Positions 19,981 to 31,500 of a DNA stretch of 38,425 nucleotides are shown here, piece by piece. Made by a program: the position numbers and the translations under genes. This DNA comes from Scytalidium lignicola (Eukaryota > Ascomycota > Leotiomycetes), in assembly GCA_002812745.2 (NCBI GenBank), contig NCSJ02000384.1, positions 1 to 38,425 of the forward strand, in the 5' to 3' direction. Numbering within the stretch: position 1 is the stretch's first letter; every line of letters begins with the position of its first letter. The notes beneath the pieces were generated by a model. It made no database searches. It saw nothing but the letters and a program-made list of their open reading frames with translations, and was not told where the DNA came from.

Positions 19981-22080
19981 ATGTCATACCCTTCTCCATC
20001 TGAATATCTGGGGCAAACATACTCCAACCTTTCATGCCTTCAATGCCGGAGACGCAAAATCAAATGCAGGAGAGACCTCCCTGCGTGTTTAGCATGCAAG
20101 GATGCAGGTCAACAGTGCTTGTATCCTGAACGTCAGCAGAAGCCAGGTCCAAAGCTTGGCAGTATTCAAAAGCCCCGAAAACAAAGGAAAATGAGAAACT
20201 CTCAAGAAGACCGTTATCTTTCACGGAAAGATGAGCCTTGGGTAGGCTCTAAGAGCAGGTATTCTGTAACTACAACCAGAACAGTTGAAATATTACGGAG
20301 TGCACAACGGATTGCCTTTATCATCTACCCTTCTCAAGATTCCTGTATCACGGGGAATGCACGAGCATCACCTACAGAACCACTTCAGCACAGCGAGCCA
20401 CTTCTCACATGCACGTCATATTTCTTTTGTTTGAATCCAGGATTGATGGTACAACTGTGAGTTGAACCCTAGGATGAATTTACACAGATTTGCTTGCTTT
20501 TCGACCCTGGATATGATCACTGAGAAGTATTAGTTGCGAAATGTTTTTTGATGTTTACACATCTTTTCGAATTCTCAGACCCAATCCACATTATGCGAAC
20601 AAGCTGCAAGGCACCAAAACTGCGGCTCAGATTCATGGCTTGGTTGCAGTCATGCTAGCCTTTAGCATTAAAACAGCTAAATCAGATCACACCGTTAAAA
20701 TTGGGATCGCAAACTCGTGTAGTGATCTATGCGAACACGATTATTTTGACCTGGCTACAAGATGCGTTGATGAAGCGTTGCAAGAGTGTGGGGATGATAN
20801 CCCCCCCACTGATCGTGTTACAGACTCTAGTTTTAATCACGCATTGGTTGTTGATTAAGGGAGTTAAAGGTAGAGCATGGAGATATCTTGGATTATGTAT
20901 TCGCCTTGCATATGAGATGGGAATCCACATGATGGATGCTGGTAAGAATCCTTCCGAAGAGGCTAATATTGGAGTTCTTCAATGGATTGAGGATGAGGAA
21001 CGACGACGTACTTGGTGGGCAATATGGGAGATGGATATATTTGCAAGTGTTGTGCGCCGCTGTCCGACATCAATTGACCAGATTCGAATGGAGGTATTTC
21101 TTCCAGTGGAGGATGAAGAGTGGTTAGCAGGCCACCCTCAGCGTAGCTGCTTTTTCAATAACGATCTAATTGGCAGATTTAAAGATCTCTGGTTAATAAA
21201 GAGCAAATCGTCTTGGGCTTGGTTTATTGTTATAAATTCGCTGGTCAAAGAAATACATTCAATCTCCGATGACAGAATATTTTGGAACTTACTTGGACAA
21301 ACTTCTATCAATCCGGTGGATGAACACGATGTCAAGAGATATAATCAGACTAATCAATATCCATATAAGGTCGCGGATCGTATGGCAGCCATTGGTAACG
21401 CACTAAAGTACTGTATCACTGTTTTGCCACTGTCATTGAGGTTCCGCGGACAGTCCCTGGATTTTGGAGAGAAAGAAAATACACCCGGTATGATAGGTGA
21501 AATTCGGCAACTTCATAGTTCAATTTACAGCATTCATCTCATGATAAGATTAACGGAGTTAATGATCCACGGATCTGAAATATTTCAGGCTGAAAACTGG
21601 TGGATGCACCTGTGGATAAAATGTTCGCAGAACGAAAGGGAAATTGAAGATGAAACGACACACGACTGTTCTGAGCCGATTCAATCCTGTCAGAAATGTA
21701 AGACTGAACAAGCATTACGGAGATATTTTGATACCGCCGACTCTATAGTGGCTATTATCAAATGCAGCAACCAAACAGATTACTACTATGTGAATCCTTT
21801 CCTTTCAAGTGTTATCTGGTTAGCAGCAGCGGTCCAAGTGATACATCTGGAAGTGGTAGACAGTACATCCCTCAAAATATTGATTAGTTCGAGTCTTGAA
21901 CTGTTGATGGTAAGATATAGTCAATTCTTGGAATATTGGAGTTTATGTCCGACACCTCGGGAAAATTTGACCATTCTTGAGAGTCAAGTAAAGAAATTGA
22001 TAACAACAATGCGGCAGAAAAATGTTGGCGAAAGCCTTCACAGTAGCACAGATTTTCTACAAGCAGAGCAATCGGATTAG
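19981..22080 (+). CDS. Zn2Cys6 fungal-specific transcription factor
   Basis: Two exons, 19981-20456 and 20534-22080, joined by a 77-nt GTGAGT..TAG intron in correct phase. If the N at 20800 is omitted, the frame runs on and the product is 673 aa; with the N it breaks. The Zn2Cys6 cluster has Cys at residues 19, 22, 29, 36, 39 and 46 (C-x2-C-x6-C-x6-C-x2-C-x6-C), followed by a Pro/Lys/Arg-rich linker. The middle homology region contains GRAWRYLGLCIRLAYEMGIH and ERRRTWWAIWEMDIF, standard in fungal_trans domains. It should bind CGG-type half sites as a dimer in the nucleus. Its place between a carrier and a P450 suggests a pathway-specific regulator. It is convergent with the P450, with 162 bp between stop codons. 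Confidence 0.9.
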
Positions 22081-22242
22081 CTTTTATACAAGGTTGTCTT
22101 TTCGGTGGGCGAGGAGGATATTTCCTAGTAAAATATTCAAATAATTGCAGTAAAGAGAATGCAGCAATATATACTGAGTAAACCAACAAATTAAAATGGT
22201 TTCATTGATAGTCTATATCATTGTAAACCATCACTATGACTA

Positions 22243-24099
22243 TTACTGTTTCTCTGGTAACTTCAACCTGTCTTCAAGAATCAGTGGTAAGCTCTCACCA
22301 ACTGGCGCACCAGCAAAACCATCAGTGAGCCGCATTTGAGAGTCTGGGAAATTCGGATCAATCCTAGCGTTAAAGCGCAAAAAGAAGGCTGGAACAATGG
22401 ATTTAAGCTCCAGGTATGCAAGACTTGGACAAATTAGTTAATAAATAGACTTTTGAAGGGTATTTAGACTTACTTCCGCCCGATACAAGATCTGGGACCG
22501 GTACCAAAGCCGTTGAATGCTTTATTTAAGACTGATGCGTCGGGACCAAGCCAGCGATCCGGCTGGAAAGATTCGGGTTTTTCAAAGACGCTAGGATTTC
22601 TGTGAAGGCTAAAGTTTTGCGCACCTATGATGGTCTGATTCAGAAAGGTCAGTGAAAAATGAGGTATAGAACAAGCCGTCTTGATACATACTCCCCTGGG
22701 AACTTTTCTCCCGTTAGCGATAAAATCTTTTTCTCCTACAAATCGTGGCTGGGTCCCAGGAATCGAGGGATATTTGCGAAGTGTTTCCATAATTACGGCA
22801 TTTGTGTACGGGAGATTATTAACGGTGATAAGATCTGGAGTTTGAGTTGGGTCTGGGAAGGCGTTCCGTATTTCAGTTTTCAGTTTACCGTGAATTTCTG
22901 CGTCTTTTAGGACAGACCAGATAAGGAATATAGTCGTATTTGCGGTGGTACCGCTTCCAGCAAAGAAGAAACTAATGATTTCTTCCACTATCTCCTCATC
23001 CATCAAATGTCGGCCGATAGACAGGTCAATTTCTTCTATAAGCTGGTTCATGACGGGGGTTCTCTCAGATTTTTCTTTAGCACGAATTGTGCGTACTGCT
23101 TCTAATGTCCACTGAAGTGATGTGAGTAACTTTTGGTCGCCTAAGATTAAGATAGGGGAATCATACTTCTATCCATCCTGCATTTAGCTCAAAAGGCCTA
23201 CGGATAAAACGTACGGGAACTTTGATCCCGTACTTTCGGAGAGGGGGACAAATAGCCATCTATATCTCCAGATCAGTGAGTGCTAGTAACTCTCTTATTC
23301 CAAAGGCCACTTACCCATGCTAATGCAGAAATGAAAGATTCCAGATCTCGAATCTTTGGATGAGGTTGCCCAGTCTGGAGAGTTCCACTATCTATTCCTA
23401 AGCACATTTGGACTAGTCGCAGTGTTAAAAAACAATATTGTTAATATTGAAGTAAATTGAGCAGCTCACAGATGACATCGAGTGCAATCCAATGCACCCA
23501 ATGAAAGATATCAAGTGTCTCATTTTTCCCAATTAATTTGATTGACCAGAAATCAAATACTCTACGGATATTGTCTTGGATGAGTGGCATCTGACCCATT
23601 AGCGTGGCCTGAGAGAAGGATTTTGCAACCATTACTCTCCTCCCTGAATGGCGTGCCGGATCCCGAACTGAGAACAGATTATCATACTGCGTAAAATGGC
23701 CAGCATCGTAGAAAATTGTCTTTTTCAAACCAGCTCCGTGTCCATAGATTGTCTTCAGTAAAAATGGATCATTATAAGATAGTTCATTCGGACCAATGCG
23801 AACAACAGGGCCATACTTGGAATGAGCTTCTTCGATTGCATAAGCTCTTCTGAGCTTAGCAGCATAATAAAAATTCCACATAGAACTCATCTTAGCTAAA
23901 GGTGGTCCAGGATAATCGGCCAATGGGTGCAACCATAGTCGATACACATACTACTCGCATATAGTCTCGTTATTGATCAGATATAAACCAATCTATAATA
24001 TTAACGTACTTTGCATATATTTACTAGAATGAAGAATTCCACGACGCGTAAAATGATTATGGAGACTGAGTAATTTGTAATAATAGAAACTTTAGACAT
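22243..24099 (-). CDS. Cytochrome P450 monooxygenase
   Basis: Seven exons on the minus strand: 24099-24010, 23950-23470, 23412-23315, 23259-23167, 23111-22692, 22634-22474 and 22423-22243. All six introns (50-59 nt) have GT..AG and phases agree; the product is 507 aa, normal for the family. Exon 1 is a 30-residue hydrophobic membrane anchor (a start at the later GTG would lose it). Then come the Pro hinge YPGPPLAK, the I-helix AGSGTT (near 305), ExxR as ETLR (near 363), FQPDRW, and the haem loop FGTGPRSCIG with Cys near 444. It would sit in the ER and oxidise a small lipophilic substrate with a P450 reductase. N-terminal motifs recall pisatin-demethylase-like P450s, which is only an impression. 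The I-helix lacks its usual acidic residue. The junction after exon 2 is the least certain. Confidence 0.9.
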
Positions 24100-24193
24100 A
24101 ATGTAGTACAAAGTATTTAAGATACAACTTGAAAAGGGAGGTTGATACAACGTAGCTCAAGGGGGCTAGGATCCTCAACTTTATACAACAGCG

Positions 24194-24580
24194 ATGAAGC
24201 AACATTCATTTCCCGTGACTTGCTTCAGCCAGTATACCCCATCCCGCCCCTTGACGGGTGGCATGAAAATGTCGACTGTCGCGGAAGCATGCCGTAACCA
24301 TATCAATGCGACACCCCAACATAGCAAAGCCGTCCATGCCGAAGCTCTTGTATCACAGAGGAGTGAGCCGTTGAGCAGCAATGACGATGAGAGTGGTTTG
24401 AGGAATAGCGATTCCGATCTCAACAGCAACGATGACGATTGTTTGTATAAGACAAGCAGGGTTTGAGCATGAGGATAATTCCCGTGGGAAGCTGTAGATG
24501 AGGAGCGTTTGCTGGCATATAAGAAGGATGGTAAGCCTTAGGACCGCGGTAAGCCTTAGGACCGCAGTACGCACATGTTG
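24194..24580 (+). pseudogene. Possible repeat-derived ORF with Ser/Asp-rich tail and Myb/SANT-like motif
   Basis: A 90-codon frame from ATG 24194 has a basic start, VAEACRNHINATPQHSKAV and an acidic Ser/Asp/Asn-rich end. Past its stop, another frame reads PWEAVDEERLLAYKKDGKP, then stops, then AVRT. Short motifs of this type (W..xDExxLLAYKxxGKxW) resemble Myb/SANT-like domains of dispersed fungal proteins. An 18-bp tandem duplication interrupts the motif. Probably a broken repeat-derived gene. Family recognition is weak. Confidence 0.3.
24530..24565 (+). repeat. Tandem duplication of 18 bp
   Basis: GGTAAGCCTTAGGACCGC occurs twice in direct succession (24530-24547 and 24548-24565). It is a multiple of three, so it would not shift a frame, but each copy carries a stop in the Myb/SANT-like frame. 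Confidence 0.85.
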
Positions 24581-24599
24581 AGAGGTTACGGCAACCGAT

Positions 24600-25590
24600 C
24601 GCAATTTGTTCATACACGAATTGAATTGAATTTAGCCAACAATTAATTTAGCAGCTATTCAACTTGATCAACTAGCTACAATTACAGTGGACAAATACAG
24701 CCTTAATATAGACCCCTATATGGCCGTAACTCGGTGTCCCGGTTTGGTCACCGACGGTGACCCAATGGCGCAACTTGTACCTGATACAGTACTCCAGGCC
24801 ACAACAGCCCACTCTAGCAAAACTAACCTAAACCAGATCTACATCGTCACCCATAGTCAAGCATCACATGTTTTTCGGTGGTTCTTGAGAGTTTCTTACA
24901 AAGCTGCTCGTCTTTGTATCTTGATATTTGAAGATGGAATCAGCGTATAAATATGATCCTTTGCCAATGAACGGTCTTATGACCACTATAGTCTACGACG
25001 AGAACTAACCTCACCAAAATCTACTTCCGCCTTTGGATCTGAGCAGTCGCTGCTCTAACCTGAGCTGAGGGTAAGAATTCCTGAGCATAGCTTGAGCACC
25101 TTGAGCACGCCATGAGTCAGCCGGAGTGCCACAAGTTAAAGACCATTTTTTGGCTCTCCCTGTAACCGATTATAGACTGCGGAATGGGGGTGTCACGAAC
25201 GGTCTTGAACACCAAAAATAGCCAAAAATGCCAACCAAGCACTGGCAAGGGCCCCTGCACTTGTCGCATATTTCAATTTTCTCAACGATTTGCTTGCGCA
25301 CAGGCATGGTATTAACGTCTCGAGGCCTTGTGTATATGGCGTTGAGACAACTCCACACATCTCGATAGCAGGCTTCAGAGCTTCTTGGCCACCGCCCCCA
25401 CTCTGTGATGAGTCGTAATCATAAGTAAGGAATTCAGTCTCGTTAGAAATCTTTCTTCGTTACTGTGAGGCTTATTCTTAACATTTCCCTTCCTCGAATT
25501 GAGTCGCGCCCATAATATTTCTACCCAGCATAATCATCATCTCACACTCTTGATTTGGTACATGTCTATTTGTTTCCACGTCAATTAGAA
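24600..25590. other. Intergenic, no supported gene
   Basis: About 1 kb with short frames only. The longest, 24687-24950 on the plus strand, has no motif I recognise and no obvious splice partners. Confidence 0.5.
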
Positions 25591-25595
25591 AGCCG

Positions 25596-26738
25596 GTGCT
25601 TAATCCTCGCCTTAGAAAGGCGACGTTGAAATGTCCTTGGCAGAATCATTTGCAAGCACGGGATGCTGCCGATCTCCCAAGAAAGGATAGACGAGATGAC
25701 GGCAACAACGACAATAATAACGACAATAATCGGTCTTCTACCCAGACATCTACTTCAACAAGATTAGGAACTTCAACGACACTTACAACTCCTACTTCTG
25801 CTGTAGTAGCTAGTACTACATCAGTAAGTCTCACACATCGCACAACTGGCTAATGAGCTAGACTGATGAGAGATAGCTATTATCGCCGACTAGCTCAACA
25901 CTCCCCGCCTCAATCTCAGCAATTCCAGAAATCCCTTCCTCATTCACATCAAAGTCTTCTCTTCCCTTCGCAACTACATTAGCCACATCTACCCCCTCTG
26001 CATCATCATCTTCCACTCCCTCACGAACAACAGTAATCGTCCCCTATGTCGTAGCAGCAGGCGGTAAGCGCCCCTTCTAACCCGCTCATAACTCCTCAAC
26101 AATCCAAAACCGTATCGATGCTAACACCAACCCCAGCCGGCGCCTCTGTCTTCGTTCTCCTCTTATTCTGCATTTACAAATCCCTCTTCCGCCGTCGCAA
26201 ACCCACCGACATCTCCACCGACCCACCTACCACCAATACTCTGGGTACCGCCCACCCTGCCATATTCGCCCGCCCTCAACGCATACGAAGTCAAGATAGC
26301 TCAAGCAGAATCTGGGGATCCAGCCAATCTGGTTCGACGACGGTGGATGAGATCCCACCTTGCGTCCCGGCTATGATGTATAATATGGCTAACAACTCCC
26401 TCGATCGCGAGGAGCGCTTGGGTCTCGTAAGAAACAGTTTGCTACGCCTGCAGGACCGGAATGGGCCTTTGATACGGTCGCAGTCCCAAGCGAGAGGGCA
26501 GAGTGAGACACTCGATGAGTGCCGAGGCAATGAGTACAGTGCTAAAGGGCTAAAAGGGGATTGGAAAGGCTTGAGAATGAGCGAAAGAGACAGGGTTGAT
26601 ATAGAAGCGGGCGGACAATGGGAGGCACCTATCACAATCGCGGCGTGTGATTCCCGGATCGACAGTGTAGTTTCTATGCCGAGGTGGAGAGATCCTGTCA
26701 CTTGGGTGAAGGATCAGGTCGAGAGGAATAGGAGATGA
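25596..26738 (+). CDS. Ser/Thr-rich single-pass membrane protein (sensor-like), start uncertain
   Basis: Three exons splice in phase: about 25596-25823, 25877-26063 and 26137-26738, with introns GTAAGT..TAG and GTAAGC..CAG (CTAAC branch). The N-terminal part is very rich in Ser and Thr, as in O-mannosylated ectodomains. A hydrophobic segment spans the second splice site (VPYVVAAG joined to AGASVFVLLLFCIY). Arg/Lys follow at once (KSLFRRRK), placing the roughly 195-residue, Ser-rich tail in the cytosol. The architecture is that of Mid2/Wsc-like cell-wall stress sensors, but no WSC or other named domain is seen. The frame opens at a GTG, so the true start and signal peptide are probably in an unseen upstream exon. 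Confidence 0.55.
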
Positions 26739-27881
26739 GCTGGGTTACACGATAAGAGGAGAAAGATATTAGATGTGCGGATGATATTTACAAATGATGA
26801 ACGACAATCAATGATGTATCTGTCCATCTAATCTTTGCGAAAAAAAAAATGGGTTATATATCGCTAACCCTAACCCCAACGCTATAAAATTCCAGATCAC
26901 ATCATATCAAAGCTGCTAAAGTAAGCTTTTCAATCCTTAGTTTCCGACACTTACTCTGACTTGCGAAACGAGCACGAAATATTCGAACCTACTGTGAGGG
27001 AGCTATAGGGTTGTACGGTTGAGTACGTACGACAGCAAGGTAGGTGGTAGTAGGTGAGCGATCTGTAGGGCTGAGGGCGCCGAGCTATAGCTACGGTAGC
27101 TAGAAGAAGTGGAAAGGAGGAAAGAAAGTTGTTGTGTGCTAGCTACTACAGCTACAGCTATATATACATAGGAGCTAAAGTGTGGGGAATGGGGTCCCTG
27201 TACGAAGCCTCCACACATAGGTAGGTAGGGAGTTCCCTACCACACTATCGCTATTCAAAGCCTGACCTTACGTAGGGAGGACTGTTGGTCTGTCTTTTAC
27301 TTTCTCCTCTTCTACGAACCCTCCTACGAAGCATTAGTGGTACTTTTCGTACACACTGTTTACTGTGTAGCAGCATCTGGTAACCGACAAGTCCTCCCTT
27401 ACCATATCGACGAATCCACTTTCCCTCATCGACGAGTGACATTCACCTTCGAATTTGTCGGCTTCGCTAACAGGATTAACGAAAGCCCGAAGAAGATGTC
27501 CAATCAAGCCATGTCAGTGTCAAACACATGGCGCGGCTTTTGCAGCAAACTCCTTAAAATAGCTCTTGGCTCTTGGCTTCTGCCTTCTCTCGTCCAGCTC
27601 AATACCATAGAAGCCAAGGAGCATGTCACTTGGTATTATTGCTTCATTTAAGACAAGCTTGCTGGTTCACTACGCCGCATACTCGTCTGCGGACCTTTCG
27701 CACAATCCGATAGACTGAACGTTTTGACAACGCTCTCAATGCATTTCGCACTCAGCAATTATGGGTCGGTATAGATCTGTTCCACTGCAACGCGTTCTTA
27801 GGTTATGAATGAGCCCCCATCTACCACGACTTGGCATTGTCCATCGCTGGACGTCCTTTGGCAATTCAACCCCCCTTGAAG
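26739..27881. other. Intergenic, no supported gene
   Basis: About 1.1 kb. Frames at 27003-27218 (minus), 27251-27442 (minus) and 27337-27651 (plus) overlap one another or lack motifs. Two telomere-like CCCTAA units occur at about 26,866-26,877. The last part should hold the promoter and 5' UTR of the next gene. Confidence 0.5.
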
Positions 27882-28223
27882 ATGGCACAATCCGAAACGT
27901 CCGCAAGTCGGGCATCTTCCACGGCATCAGACTCAGGGAACCCATTCACTTCTCGGACCACATCCGACTCCATCTCTTTCCTTCCTAACGGCCAAAGCAA
28001 ATCCACACAACAGTTTGACTCCCCACAATTCTTCCAGAGATCATCCAGTGATCCACCAACCAGTGAGCAAGAAGAGCGAGGAACAATCACGAAGAAGCAT
28101 CTACATCATAGCCATCAGAATATATATACGGAGTGTGGAAGGCATACTGACGATTGGTTATTCGGAGGATTCTCTGTGACCGAGACGGTGAAACGGATAT
28201 TGGGGAAGAAGCGACAAGGCTAG
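27882..28223 (+). CDS. Small conserved fungal protein of unknown function
   Basis: 113 codons from ATG 27882; an in-frame upstream ATG at 27831 would add 17 residues, and I prefer the later one because MAQSETSASRAS looks like a normal start. The first 75 residues are Ser/Thr/Pro/Gln-rich and probably disordered. The end holds a compact block, YTECGRHTDDWLFGGFSV followed by TETVKRILGKKRQG, which I recall as a conserved C-terminal block in uncharacterised Ascomycete proteins. No domain name is known to me. It is convergent with the Ca2+-ATPase; stop codons are about 360 bp apart. Confidence 0.55.
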   Translation: MAQSETSASRASSTASDSGNPFTSRTTSDSISFLPNGQSKSTQQFDSPQFFQRSSSDPPTSEQEERGTITKKHLHHSHQNIYTECGRHTDDWLFGGFSVTETVKRILGKKRQG

Positions 28224-28586
28224 CGGATTGAGACAGGTTAAATGAGAGGGGACTCCACTTTTGTCATATTTTTAGTTGCAGAGACGTGCATCGGCCAGGT
28301 GGGATCTGTGCTCTTCAGATATCGGGCGGACTACATTCTGGAGTCCCAGAGAGGTTGAAATTTAGCAAAGAAGATTTCTGATACTGCTTGCACATTGTTT
28401 CTTCTATTTGTAGATAGACTGCAGAGTATCAAGAGATCTATACGAGACGAGATCATACCAGTTCCAATGAGAGTTGAAAGCCACATCTGGTGGACGCAAG
28501 GCGCATTCATATCTGTGATCTCACGTCGGTGCAGCTGAAACAACTGGACCTCGACTTTATGTAATTGGTTCTTGGATCTCAATGCC
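28224..28586. other. Convergent 3' intergenic region
   Basis: About 360 bp between the stops of the small conserved gene and the Ca2+-ATPase. No gene seen; it should carry both 3' ends. Confidence 0.5.
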
Positions 28587-31500
28587 TTAAGTCTCAAAGT
28601 TAGAGTTCCAGCGTGGGTTAAGGGACCTGATGGAGTCATCAACCCCAGCGCCTCGTTCCATGGGCAACCACCCAGCAATGCTTCCTGCAACAATTCCTGC
28701 CATTGCAGTAGCAGGCCCGAGGGCTGAGTTTGATCTGGATCGCGTCCAACTATGACGAGGAGGTCCTGCATCTCCATTTGGCTGGCTGTTTGACGTTCCA
28801 GGAATCGAATCTCGATTGGAGCTTGGAAGGAGCTCTCGAGAACGTTGCAGCCTGAATATGAGTGCACCAAGTCGCTCACCACGGATCTTGCTGAAGAAAG
28901 TGAGCTGTTCACGGATATTCTTGAGGGAATCGTTCCATTCGAAGCGCTCGTCACTTGGGACTCCGATCTGTGGGAATTGGCTGTGATCATGTGGATGGGG
29001 AACAAACTTTCCAATCAAATCGTCAGGAATGAGGCGGATAAGCACTGCGACAGGAAGTGAGATTGCTCCGAGGATGAGAGATATGCCCCACTGTGTGCCA
29101 CTGAGGCGGACGGTAGACAAGGCACTTGAACCAGCGAATACTATAATCACCTGCCCGCTAATCGTGATAAGGTTAATGCCAATAAAGAACCAGTTTCGGC
29201 GAATGCCTTCGAAGGCGTTGAACTTGTTATCGAGACGGCGATTGCTGGCAAGATATAAGCCTGGGTATCTCTGAAAAGTTTTAACACCAGAACTTACTTG
29301 AGCTGGTTAAAAATCTGCATCCAGACATAAATGTTGAAAACCAAGGTCTCCAGCCGGCTCTTCTCATACTCAGTCTTTTAACCCAGGATCTCATTACCAG
29401 CAAAATTGAGGACTAGAGCCACAATCAGCTGATATATAGATTGCCCGATAATCATCTTCCACATGTTCAATGTAATCAAACGTGCCGATTTTGGGTCTGG
29501 TTTTCTGTCAAGAATACTTGGAGTCGGTGGGTCTGTAGCTAGAGCAAGAGCAGCAAATGTGTCCATGATAAGGTTAACCCAGAGCAATTGAACAGGGGTC
29601 AGGACTGATTCTTCGTTAGGGTTGGCTATTGCAGACACAAACGTAACACCCACTGCAGTGATATTGACAGTAAGTTGGAACTAGATCAGAGCCCGAGTCA
29701 GCGAACAGTATAAAGTGTCTAACAGGGAAAACCAACCTGCAAGAACTTCCTAACTGCATTATTAACCGCCCTGCCCCATTCCAAAGCCTTGACAATAGAT
29801 GAGAAGTTATCGTCCATGAGGATGATTGATGAAGCTTCCTTTGCAACCTCAGTGCCAGAAATGCCCATCGAAAAACCAACGTCAGCTGCCCTCAGAGTCG
29901 GTCCGTCATTCGTCCCATCACCAGTAACGGCCACAGTCTCACCTAGCTCCTTTAATCTCTTCACAAGGATTCTCTTGTCTTCAGGACTGGATCGAGCAAG
30001 TACTTGCAACTGCGGGATAATCCGATCCATTTGAGAGTTGGACAGCTTTCGAAATTCGGGTCCCTCCAGGACGATTCCGCCTTGAGTGTAGATACCACAT
30101 TCTTCAGCAATAGCTTTTGCCGTCCCGATATTATCACCTGTGACCATCCTCACAAACACACCTGCGTGCTGACACCGTCCAACCGCTTCTTTGACGCCCG
30201 GCCTGAGGGGATCCTAGATACCGACGATACCAAGAAACACCATCTCTTCGAATATATCTTCAAACACTGCTTCACTCGGATCATCTTCAATGGTCTTGGC
30301 TCTGGGCGGAGGCCAAGATTTGAATTCACGTTAGACGATGCCGATCGTTCGTAGCGATTTGCTTGCATAGTCGTTGATAGCATTAGCTAATGAACTGCGG
30401 TTATCCTCTGTCAATTCAGTGCTCTTGATCGGCTTCGTAACGTCCGCGACAATCCGAGTGCACTTGCCCAGCAAAATTTCTGAAGCCCCTTTCACATATA
30501 TCCGGTAGGTGCCGTCAGATAGTCGGATCACTGATGCCATACACTTTCTGCCGGAATCGAAAGGAAATATCTGAACAAGATTGGCATTTGCGCGCTCCTC
30601 ATTGACCGGCCTCATACCTAAATGCTCCTTCGCGAATGAGAGTAGAGCGCTTTCGGTCTTAGAGCCGATAAAGGCATGTTGGTCATCTTCCTTGCTCTCA
30701 AACGCCGTAGAGTTGATGGCGATGGATTGTACGAGGACGTCTCTGGCCTCTGTGGAAAGTAATGACGCCAGATCGCTGGACGTGACGGCGACGGAGTGGC
30801 CGAAGGCAGCCTGCTCTACATTGCCTTGATCATGATTGATTCTCCCAAATTGACAAGCAGTGCCTAAACTACCTGCCACCACAGTCATCTTGTTCATTGT
30901 GAGTGTACCAGTCTTATCGGAACAGATCGCGGTCGCATTGCCCATCGTTTCGCATGAGCTCAGCGCCCGTAGTAGGTTGTGGTCCTTCAACATTCTCGTC
31001 ATCGCGAAAGCCAGAGCTAGAGTGACTGCGAGTGGAAGGCCTTCTGGAACAGCAATAACAATTATCGTAATGGCGACAATCACGATCTGTATGAAGTCCT
31101 GTACTTTTTGAGCTGGCGCATCGTGGTCTCTCTTCAGGTGGGCGAGGAATTTAATGAAGAGTGCGACGAAGAGTAGAAGAGCAACGGCGCAACCCAACTT
31201 TGCAATCTGCTTGGCCATAATGTTCAACTTTATCTGCAGCGGCGTCGGAGTCGTTTCGGCATCATCTGCCATAGCCACGATCAACTTTCCGTAGCTGCTG
31301 TGCACGCCTACACCCGTAACCAAATACGTGCCAGTCCCTTCCAACACCTTGCTGCCTGAGATGATGAACAGGTCAAGCTTATGGACGCTCGCTCCCGCTT
31401 CGATTCGAGCCATAACGTCGTCTCCTGAACTCTTCCTTTTCTGATCAGACTCGCCGGTGACCGACGACTCGTCGCACCGGACATTGTGACCAGAAATGAG

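Noticed and set aside
22659..22910. Plus-strand frame inside the P450
   Set aside because: Antisense shadow of exons 5 and 6, which carry the ExxR and haem motifs in the other direction.
26863..26880. Telomere-like CTAACCCTAACCCC
   Set aside because: Only two units, inside an intergenic region between genes. It is too short to be a telomere or a meaningful interstitial array.
27003..27651. Short frames on both strands
   Set aside because: They overlap one another, have no recognisable motifs and no splice continuation.
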